Below, piece by piece: positions 55,550-64,000 of a stretch of DNA of 64,000 nucleotides (its first letter is position 1; each line of letters opens with the position of its first letter). Both the position numbers and the translations under genes were made by a program. The DNA is from Aedes albopictus (taxonomy: Eukaryota > Arthropoda > Insecta > Diptera > Culicidae). Location: positions 316,397,164 to 316,461,163 of the forward strand of contig NC_085137.1 in assembly GCF_035046485.1 (NCBI RefSeq), given 5' to 3'. The notes below the pieces were generated by a model that was given only the letters and a program-made list of their open reading frames with translations, searched no databases and had not been told where the DNA came from.

Positions 55550-56345
55550 GCCCCAGATTCCGGATAATTTTGTCAAGTGGATGTGTTAAGAGCTAGGCAG
55601 GATACCGTTTCATCGGCTATCGCCCAGAGGAAGTTACGCGTGGGCTCGAGGAGTGGCTAGATCAGGTGCTAATCAAAGGGTGGACCAAGGATTTGGAGTA
55701 GGCTATCATACCGGTGTCCTGCGATCGAACTCGATCCTTCTGTTGCACAAATGACCTCAAAGAGAACATCCTGGTATCGTGCGTCGGTCTACTGAGTTGA
55801 TGGATTCGAGCCCGTAGATAAAAAGGGTCGTTCACAAAGCCCCATTCTGAATAATCTTGTCAAGAGGATATGTATCGCCCAGAGAAAATGGCGCCGTTAG
55901 ATCAAGCGCTAATCAAAAGGTGGTCCAAGGGTTTGAAGTAGGCTACCCAGGTAATACCCGTGTCCCGCTTTGCCATCGAACTCGATCCTTCTGTCGACCA
56001 AGTGACCACACGGAAAACGTCCTGGTAGCGTCGGTATCGACGCACGGGTTGAAGGATTCGATCCCGTAGAAGGAAAAGTGTCGTTGTTGAAGCCTCAGAT
56101 TCCGGATAATCTTGTCAAGATGATGTTTAAAGAACTAGGCTGGGACACCGTTTCATCGGATATCGCCCAGAGGAAGTAGCGCGTTGGCTCAAAGAGTGGC
56201 TAGATCAGGCGCTAATCAAGAGGTGGTCCTAGGATTCGGAGTAAGTTCCGTAGGTCATACCGGTGTCCTGCCATAGAACTCGATCCTTGTATCAAATAAC
56301 TGACCGCATGGAGAACATCCTGGTAGCGTCGCTATCGTGGAGGCC
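55550..56345 (-). repeat. Three tandem repeats of about 250-290 bp on the 5' side of the R1 element
   Basis: Units at 55550-55838, 55839-56091 and 56092-56345 share ATCGCCCAGAGGAAGT, GCGCTAATCAAGAGGTGG-like and GAACTCGATCCTTCTG blocks. The second has lost about 35 bp. In the minus orientation they lie just upstream of ORF1, where non-LTR elements often carry tandem promoter repeats. Assignment to this element is inference from position. Confidence 0.7.
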
Positions 56346-56394
56346 TCATGCCAACAAGTCCTTCTGTGTGCTAGCCGATAGTACACCTGTAGTA

Positions 56395-57486
56395 CACCCA
56401 AACCTCCATTTAATTAGGTGTCAGGACTGCCTAAATAGATTTTTTACCTAGATGGATTCATGACCTAAATGGATTCAGTTTATTGTTTAAATGGATTTAA
56501 AGATTGCAAAGAAGTTTTAGAATGGCGAGTGGCCTGGGGATTTAGAAGGGGCCGGGCATTTAAAGAGAGATTTAGGCGCGTTTCAGAAGCGTTACGTAGG
56601 CGTTTTCAGGAGTTTCTGGGGGTCAGAGGTGCGTTACATGCGGTCTGAGGGGGTTTTGAGGAGTTTTAAAAGGCATTTTAGGAAGATGAATTTTGGAGAG
56701 TTTCAGAGGCGTTCCTCAGGCGTTACGTAGGCGTTTTCAGGAGTTCATGGGGGTAACATGTGAGTTACATAGGATCCGATAGGGTTTTAGGGGGATTTTG
56801 AAAGCAATTCTTAAAGCTTCCAAGAATTTAGGCGCGTTTCAGAGGCGTTACGAAGGGTTTTACGTACACGTTTCCGGGGGTTTCTTGGGTTTATAGGTGT
56901 GTTACATGATGTCTGAGGGGGTTTTAGGATTTCGAAGGCATTTCAGAAAACTTCAGAGGATTTTTGGCGGGTTTCAGAGGCATTACACAGACGTGTTCGG
57001 GGGTTTCGGACATTTTAAATCACTGCTTTTAAGTGAACTTCAGGGGGACTTCAGCAGCACTTTAAAGCGTTCCATAAATGTTTCAGGTGGATTCAGAGTA
57101 ATATTCAAGATGTTCCAGACTGTTTACGATTGTAGATCCGTTGACCTATGCTCAAGGGAGCTCTTAGAGATTATCAGCACACAGTTGCATAATACTATGT
57201 AAGAATGACTTTCACTCAATCACTCAAGCACACACGTTATGCATGTAGATTCGATTACTTATGTTCAAGAAAGTTTTAGGAAATCTGAAACAGTACCAAC
57301 CCCTTTCCCACCTCATCGATATCTCCTGAGCACGCCCTGAACTCCACTTAGCTCTACTCGCCACATATTTTCCATAAACCAATTTTATTCCTAATCTAAA
57401 ACATTCCAACTGCTCTGAACACAATCAGATTCCATTTAGGTAATGTTAATAAAACGGAGGGACTTATTTAAATGGAGATTTGGGTG
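56395..57486. mobile_element. TA-flanked element with CACCCAAACCTCC ends and GTTTCAGG core
   Basis: Left end CACCCAAACCTCCATTTAA and right end inverted CACCCAAATCTCCATTTAA, bounded by TA (56393-56394, 57487-57488). Subterminal words AAATGGATTCA/TTCCATTTAGG recur. The core is a minisatellite-like array of TTTCAGAGGCGTTAC units. No transposase. Confidence 0.75.
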
Positions 57487-57488
57487 TA

Positions 57489-58615
57489 GTCTTTTTACTG
57501 CTGACCACTGTATACCCAAGACGTACCCCGTTGAAAAAGTTACTCTAGCGCACTTTGTTGACATCTTTTAAAATAATTCCAACTCACATTAGTTATCGCC
57601 ATCCAGGAAAAGTTGGAGTCGTCGTCTGTGTTTAGCACTTCCATGCCCACGGCATTTAGTCATTACTAGCATTATCATAAATATTAGCTAAATTAAGCCA
57701 GTGCGGGTTCCGCCCCATGATTCATGAACATCCGGAGTAAACGCACACTCTGTGTATTATCATCGGTCGTCCATCCCCAGCAGTCAGAGTATACCTACCT
57801 AATAACAAGAAGTTATTCCAATTAACATCCACCACCCAACCGGTGCGACCACTGACTGCCCTCCAACTTGGTCTCGGCGATGAGCTACTTTCTCTGTCTG
57901 TGCAGCTACGCAAAGTCGCAAACCAGGAGAAAACTTTGCGACTTTAACAACCTTTATACTTCCGGTCGGTGCGGTGCGTGGTGGCAGAAGGACATAATTC
58001 ATCCAACTGTTTCCTCCTTGTTCAGTTTGGCTGCTGATGGTAGCTTGCCGTAGGTATACTGCGTGGCGAAGCGACCACGACGACGCAATACGGCCCACGC
58101 TCCTGAAGAATTATGTTTTTTTTTGTTTCGGTGAAAAACGGGAAAAGTATATTTAAGAAAGGGCGCAGTCGGGTCAGCAAATTCCAAAGAATTTTACTGG
58201 CTCTGGGCGAGGTATAAGGGGTTCCTTTCGCTCGTTTAGGCGTATTCTTCACAACTGTTACGCCTCGGGGATAGCACACCGTTTATCAGTTTAGCACCGC
58301 GACCGCTGTTGATATAAATTCTAAGGGTTTTTTTGTGTTCGCTGTACCCAATGATGTATTGTATATCAGCATGGCATCTCAGTCTGAGACACTTCAAAAG
58401 ATTGTTCATTAAAAGACAAAGCAAAATATATTCGAACCGGAAATTGGGGTCGAATTTGAGATAGGTTTTGTGTAGTTAAGAAAAAGTTAGGTTTGTTCTA
58501 TTTTATGTTACACAAAAACCTGCAAGAGGCATATCTATACGACTAAATTTGATTTCGTTTGTCTGAAGCTGGCAAGATTAGTGCATACAATCAAGAGCTC
58601 TAGGTGTAAACATCT
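57489..58615. other. Repeat-poor stretch; no gene established
   Basis: A hairpin ACGCAAAGTCGCAAA / TTTGCGACTTTAA lies at about 57909-57945. Overlapping short frames on both strands have no recognisable domains. Confidence 0.4.
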
Positions 58616-58636
58616 GAACGGAAAAAAATGATGTAT

Positions 58637-58710
58637 GGCTCTCTTGGGATTTGATCCCACAACTCTAAGTTCGCAGTATGGACGCGTTAGCCCACTACGC
58701 CATACTAATT
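58637..58710 (-). mobile_element. tRNA-like sequence (SINE head or tRNA pseudogene)
   Basis: On the minus strand GTATGG pairs with CCATAC as the acceptor stem, GCGT...ACGC forms a D stem around AGTGGGCTA, and GTGGGATCAAATCCCA forms a T arm. The anticodon stem does not pair, so it is not a functional tRNA. No SINE body matching the others was found. Confidence 0.45.
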
Positions 58711-58739
58711 TTGCAATGTATGATTGAGGATAATGCTTT

Positions 58740-60737
58740 TTGAACTATCCAACTATTGCTTTTATACTATTCAAAAGTATTATCGCAATGGTAGAAGACC
58801 ATGCTACTGCTAATGAGTGTTTACATTATTCTACTACTGTCAGCCAATGTAATGTCCGAAACTACTACTTCATATGTAAATCAACTATGGGTATTTTTTG
58901 AAATTTTGAGCAGTTCTAGTTACAACCAAAAAATGTTAAAATTTATTAATTACAGTAACTTCATAAGATATCATAAATTGAAATTGAATGGATTTATCAA
59001 AAACTTGCCTAATCTTCTACTTCGGATATCCACTGAAACCAACTTGCTCCAAAAAGGTACAAAAGTCACGCAACACCTTCCAAAGTCATTCATCAGACCG
59101 AAAGATGACCGGAAAGAAGATGATAAACGGTATAAAACTTTAGCCAAAAAAAAAAAAGAAACAGAACAAGTTGCTGCAACACACCCGTCATGTTCCGAAA
59201 ACACCTGCACGTCTTCACTTCCCATGGGCATTCAGAAAACAGCCGCACCCCGAAAAACAAGTCAAATTCTGTCTGCTTTTTTATGAATTCTTCTTCCATC
59301 TCTCATACGCACGCAGCAGAGCACAGCTTTCAGGAATCAGGAATATTCGTGCCGGGGATGCGATAAGGGTCATCCTATAAATTATGTTCTACCTGCGCGT
59401 CAGTCGACTCGTTCATTCCCCCGGTTGTATGTTGAAGGAATTTATTCGCTTGTTTCGATACTTTAGGTAGGGACGCGGCGACGGGGATCAAATGTTACAA
59501 AATCAGGGTTGGGATTTGAAGAAAGCCGAAATTAAACGCTGTATCTTTCTCGAAAGATGCTCGTTTAATGGTTCGAATCCACGTGAATGACCCGCGGACC
59601 GACCGAATCGGATTCGGATGTTTACGGGAATATTTCACATTCTTCCATCATTTGTTTTTTTTTTCGGGGATAACGAGCAATCAAAGGGGTTGCTTTGATG
59701 TTATCCCTACTGCTTCACTGTTACTGCTGCTTTGATTCATTTAAATTTGGTAACTCAACCAAAGCATAGTATTTCAATGAAAAATAAATAGATAGGCATT
59801 TCATAAAAAAATATATATAAGTCAGAAATAGCAACAGAAGTAGATTTATTAACAGAACGAGCTTTTTCATGATTGCACCAAAAAACAAAACTCAGACACG
59901 AAATGCTTTTTTAGCTCATTCGTTGCGCTCGGAATGTGTTATCAAAATTGTGATGGTGGAGTGGAATAACAAAGCTTATTTTTGATTATGTAGTACCAAA
60001 AAAACAGCTTTGATGGAGCAGCGAGAGGCAAAGGGATGTAGGCTGAAGATAACGCCTGAGGAATAGTTGAGTAAATTCTCTAAAGTTCAAAAGAAAGGTG
60101 TGTCTTCTCTGGAGATGTTGTTTTGGGGTCAAAGGAAAAGAGTGTGTTTTATTGAGCTTGCAGATATTTTATAAAATATTTTGGCAACATTTATGCGAAG
60201 TCAGGATTACCCTTAACAATTGAACTCAATGAGGGTCGTGAGTACAAATCTCACCTGTGCTGTGGATTTTTTCCCAATTTAATCAATAATTGTATGGGTA
60301 CATCTGTACATATGTACGTTAAGTTATTTGAAAATCATGTTTTTCATGTTTAACCCGTAGGCTACGGGGCTTACAACAAAATTTAAAATCGCTGGCATAG
60401 ACGCAAACATGAATATTTTTCAGAGAAATTTTGAGGTTCACTTCCCCATTAGTTATAGTTTCAATTATGCTGGGAGCCTAAAAAATTAGAGCCACGAGGA
60501 CAAATTTATTCCGGTGAACGTCTGGGTCAGGAGGGGTAAAAATTGCATAACCTTCCTTTTAGCAAGGCCCCATTAGTTGAAATTCATAGACATCATCCGA
60601 AAAGTTTTTAGTTCTATGTATTATTGTATATTATATCAGCCCAGAGGGTTAAAGAGTATATAGGTGGTGTAGAACTTTTTCTAGGCCTCCAAAACATTTC
60701 CAAGTTTAAGTCTAATTGCTATGCGCTTGTAAAAGAT
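58740..60737. other. No gene established
   Basis: The plus frame at 58801-59286 (161 codons, starting MLLLMSVYIILLLSANVMSE) has a hydrophobic start resembling a signal peptide, but its remainder is low-complexity (Lys-rich around KKKKETEQ) and no family is recognised. The rest is AT-rich, with some GC-richer DNA at 59330-59620. Confidence 0.35.
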
Positions 60738-61100
60738 TTTAAAGCACTCAAGGAGTGGATTTTTATGTTCAAAGCTAGGTTTGAACATTGAAAATATTGA
60801 ACTTAACTATAAGTAAAACTTAATAATGACATGCTGTATTTGTATGAAATATCATGTTTTTCACGGAAGTCAGACGATTTTGAAAGAAATTGACTAAATT
60901 TAGGCGTTTAATGCGGGTCCTACTGCTATACATTAAACGCCTAAAAGTAGGCCATTTTTGTTTAAAAATTGTCTTACTTTCGTGAAAACATGATTTTTCA
61001 TACAATAACAGTATGTTACCATCAAGTTTTACTTATAGTTAAATTCAATATGCTTAAAACCTAGCTTTGGACAAAAAATCTACTCTTTGTGTGCCTTAAA
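60738..61100. repeat. Foldback element
   Basis: Arms with TTCAAAGCTAGGTTT and AAACCTAGCTTTGGA, and TTAACTATAAGTAAAACTTA and AAGTTTTACTTATAGTTAAA, run inward to a central hairpin, AGGCGTTTAATG / CATTAAACGCCT. Size about 360 bp. No coding. Confidence 0.65.
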
Positions 61101-61179
61101 TTATTTTTTTGCAATTTCTCATCGTAATAGGCTGTTTTACCTCACGCAAATCTGACAGGAAAAGGCCTACTTTTCCACA

Positions 61180-61640
61180 CCAAATTAACAGTGCATTACA
61201 GCACAGTGAAACCGTCTGAATCTTCCTAGAATGCCTCCAACAACCTCCTGAAACTCCCTCGGTCCCCATATAACGCACCTGAAACCCTCTAAAATTCCTA
61301 AAAACGCCCCTGTGACGCAGCTCAGAAATATATTATAATATTATGACGAAGTCACACCTCAAATTTTCAAAAGCAGATATCTGAAGAACCAATTGACAGT
61401 TTGTGCTGAAAAGTTGATCGATTGGTTACCCGCTAGTGGTGACCAATCAATCTAATTTTCAGCGCCAACCGTCATTTCGTTCTCTAGATTTGTGCTCTTA
61501 AAAATTCGAGCTGTGGCTTCGTCATATCTTCACCGTAAACTTTTTTGAAACCTTGAAAACCGTTTAAATAAGTAATGAACTGAATCCATTTAGGAAATAC
61601 ATCATTCTATTTAGGCCGTCCCATCGCATTTCCTAAGTGA
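61180..61640 (-). mobile_element. Fragment related to the 56.4-kb element, with a nested TA MITE
   Basis: CTGAAACCCTCTAAAATTCC-type repeats (the reverse strand of the 56.5-57.1 kb array) and GAATCCATTTAGG words match that element in opposite orientation. The ends are not clear. Confidence 0.45.
61344..61524. mobile_element. TA-flanked foldback MITE, 181 bp
   Basis: Ends TGACGAAGTCACACCTC and inverted TGACGAAGCCACAGCTC, bounded by TA (61342-61343, 61525-61526). The arms pair nearly to the centre around GATTGGTTACCC...GACCAATC. A decayed relative lies at about 62845-62960. Confidence 0.75.
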
Positions 61641-61774
61641 AAGTTCTGGTGTAACAGTTTAAAAATGGCTGAATCGCTCTAGCTACACTTTTTTTTACTG
61701 GAGAATTTTTTTTAACCATGGACAAAGAACCCTGGCGTAGATCTAATGATAAATCAACTGCAAGTCCTTGACTT

Positions 61775-62765
61775 ACCGAACCGACTAGGCCGAATGGTCA
61801 CTAGGCCGAATGGTCATTAGCCCGAATGGCCTGCATCTTTTTCTCGGCGTTTCAGGGAGCTTCAAGGAATTCAAAGGATTAAAAGGGCCTGTCAGGGGCG
61901 TATACATTTGGATTCAGGGGGTATCAGACGAGTTACAGGTGATTCTAAGGCAGTGACGAGAGGATTCAAGGGGATTTGATGAGGTTTAAGTGAATTTCAA
62001 GGAAGGTTTAGGAAGTTTCAGAACGATTCATGGAGAATAAAGGACTTGAAAAAGAATTCCAGGTGACCCTGCACCCTGCAAAATTGTTTCAAATTTCAAA
62101 ACATTTTCTGATGGTTTCGAGAGAAGTTTACAGGATTCAAAGATGTTCGATGAGGTAACAGAGGTATTTCAAAAAGCTTTAGGACATTTCCCCGAATGCC
62201 ATTACCCCGAATGAAGTATCCACAAGCCTATCTGGAAACCCGCTCTGAGTAAATAATGATACACCAAGTGGTTCACTAAATTTTCAATAAAAAAAAAACA
62301 AAAAATCTTTAAACATATGTTTTTTTTGTGGTCTTGCTACTAGAAACTTCTTGGCCTTTTAACGGCTGATGTGATCCTCAGATATATATTCTTTTTTTCT
62401 AACAAAGACTATTCTTTCTAGTTATTAATTTAAGGAATTTGTTGACGTCGCAACTGTTTATAAGTTTATCAGAGATTTTTCCTTCTTTTAATCATATGCT
62501 GTTCTTTATATTTTAAGATATCCTGTTATATGGAAGAGTGACATGACGGCATTAGTTCGGCCACTAAGTGTTTTTAGGCAGAATAAAGTTTTATCAACCA
62601 AGCTAGTTCGTTCCGGGATGAACGGTATGACTTCCCTTAATTTAATCTTAGGAAAATAAAAAATATATAATTTAAAAAAGTATATTCAGGGTAATAGGTC
62701 ATTAGGGGTAATGGAATTCGGTGAAATGTCATTCAGGGTAATGGAATTCGGAGAAATGTCATAGA
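61775..62765. repeat. Possible MITE with GGCCGAATGGTCATTAG subterminal repeats
   Basis: The left side has TAGGCCGAATGGTCACTAGG and similar copies, the interior has CCCGAATGCCATTACCCC (about 62192), and the right side (62690-62762) has GGGTAATGGAATTCGG twice. The pattern suggests a TE with repeated transposase-binding-like words at both ends, enclosing a TTTCAGG-type array. Exact ends and duplication are not clear. A stretch near 62605 resembles a SINE body (AAGCTAGTTCGTTCCGGGAT). Confidence 0.45.
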
Positions 62766-64000
62766 GTCATTTTAGAGGTTCCCATGGAGTATTTAAGTGC
62801 TTTCAGGAGGTATCCGAGGCGTCTCAAGGTTGGCCTCATTATAAAGTTGATTGATTCATCACCAGCTGGTGTTGACCAATTGTTAAACTTTTAAGTAATA
62901 TTTATTATTTTGTTCTTCAGATTTGTGTTCTTGAAGTTTTGAGGTGCGGTTTTGCTATTCGTTTACCTTAATGATATGATTGTTATGGATGCAAGGTCAA
63001 AGTGTATTTAAATACTCCCGTTAAATAATAACTTTCTGATCTTTTTGAGCATTATTCCACAACTTTTTGAAACATCTTCCCAGGCATGTATACTGAGCAG
63101 TTCTGTGCTAGCCAATGGCCAGCTTTATGGGTTTGATAATTCGTTCCCCTAAATTATAGCGGCGAATCCATTGAAATACGCCATAAACCCCACATACTAT
63201 GGGTGATTAATGCGACTGCCTCACCAAGAGAAACACATTAGAATGCATAATCGATGGCGGTGTGTGGGCTTTCGGCAGCGAATCCACAGCTACGTAAAAT
63301 GAGCTTGTTCAGCTATGAAATCGCATAATGCCCCTGTTCTCACAGTATAATTGAATGGACGTTCTTGGATAATAAAATATCCAGTCAAGTGTATTGATCG
63401 AACACGAAAAGGAACCAATGAACAAAAAGAAGAGTCCAATCCGATAACCGAAAAGATTGCAGATCCTAAAAATACATCCATTCCACTCAGAGAAACACAT
63501 CATAGGCCGCCGGTCGCAGGACGTCTCCTCGGTTGCCTTGGCGTTTTATCTGCACTCTCTACTACAGACAGCAGTTAGGAATTTCGACGACGACGACGGG
63601 GAAAGTCGATGGTGATGATTTTATCGGGTCCCTCTTTGATCTGACAAAACGATTCGATAGAAAGGTGCTGAGCGTCGGTGGCTGTAGGATTCCTGTACGG
63701 TTTCCACTTCATTGGCGCAGAGCACCACGACCGATGTGGTCGAATAAATCTGGCAGCGCGACACACGAAATCCTATCGCGCAAATACCTAGGTACATAGG
63801 ACGATTCGTGAATCCTTCTCAGTAACTCTGTCTGCAATGCTGTGCTGACATATCCAACCAAGGCGGGCAGTGACCATCAGCATGTAGAAAGAAATTGCGC
63901 ACCGGCTGCTGTTGCAAGAGCGGCTACCGGAACACTCAACGCAAAGGGCATCCCTTTTAGGTTGTCGTTTAATGTACTTTTTCATATAGTGTAGTGTGCT
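62766..64000. other. No gene established
   Basis: AT-rich to about 63200, then GC-richer and repeat-poor to the end. Overlapping frames at 63351-63985 carry no recognisable domain. A (GAC)n-like run, TTTCGACGACGACGACGGGG, is at about 63581. It could be host untranslated or regulatory DNA. Confidence 0.4.

Noticed and set aside
55550..56345. Repeat array considered as CRISPR-like or satellite
   Set aside because: Only three units of about 270 bp, no short spacer pattern, and a position upstream of an R1-type ORF1 in animal DNA.
58801..59286. 161-codon frame with signal-peptide-like start
   Set aside because: The hydrophobic start is suggestive, but the rest is AT-driven and Lys-rich, with no family match and no splice or promoter evidence.

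Overview
This is repeat-rich, AT-leaning animal nuclear DNA, almost certainly from a mosquito of the Aedes/Culicinae type. The evidence is several tRNA-headed SINEs of the Feilai type, LOA/Lian-like non-LTR retrotransposons with an RNase H domain, an R1-clade element, jockey/CR1-type and endonuclease-RT LINEs, and many hairpin MITEs nested inside one another. There are no operons, bacterial promoters or CRISPR arrays. Most of the window reads as intronic or intergenic DNA built from decayed transposons. Species and chromosome cannot be fixed from the sequence.

Host genes are sparse. The only well-supported host coding segment is a first coding exon on the minus strand (7162-7462): 100 codons starting MSLNGRDLMK, with a His/Gln-rich tract, a conserved-looking segment, and a clean GTGAGT donor. 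The rest of that gene lies outside or is not visible. Two weaker exon candidates are 14709-14773 (minus) and 43638-43751 (plus).

Layout. 1-5.9 kb: fragments of two LINEs; the second (LOA/Lian-like, plus strand) carries six separate insertions, namely three MITEs of one family with CCCGAGCAGA ends, a solo LTR, a Feilai SINE and a TA-flanked MITE, most with readable target-site duplications. 7-8 kb: the host exon and its 5' side. 10.2-17.1 kb: a run of nested MITEs and foldbacks, both TA-flanked and 8-bp-TSD types. 17.5-23.9 kb: SINEs and minus-strand LINEs, including a LOA-like 3' fragment inserted into a jockey/CR1-type element with an unusually long 207-bp duplication of the target. 26.1-27.2 kb: a hAT-like element. 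27.5-30.4 kb: a LOA-like LINE pseudogene with its RNase H region deleted. 31.6 kb: a degenerate hammerhead-ribozyme-like motif of the kind carried by Penelope-like elements. 35.1 kb: a near-perfect palindromic element. 36.5-41.3 kb: a 1.2-kb CCCGAGCAGA element, degenerate repeats, and a coding-free LTR retroelement with a tRNA-Lys-type primer-binding site. 41.5-45.9 kb: hAT-like and TA MITEs and four tRNA-derived SINEs. 46.4-48.3 kb: an endonuclease-RT LINE remnant. 52.0-56.4 kb: a minus-strand R1-clade element with tandem repeats on its 5' side. 56.4-62.8 kb: a TA-flanked 1.1-kb element with a minisatellite-like core, a related fragment, and further foldbacks.

No set of genes here works together as a pathway. 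The elements are linked by insertion history: the target-site duplications allow a relative order of insertion at several loci. All family names rest on motifs seen in the sequence and on recalled family features; no database was searched.
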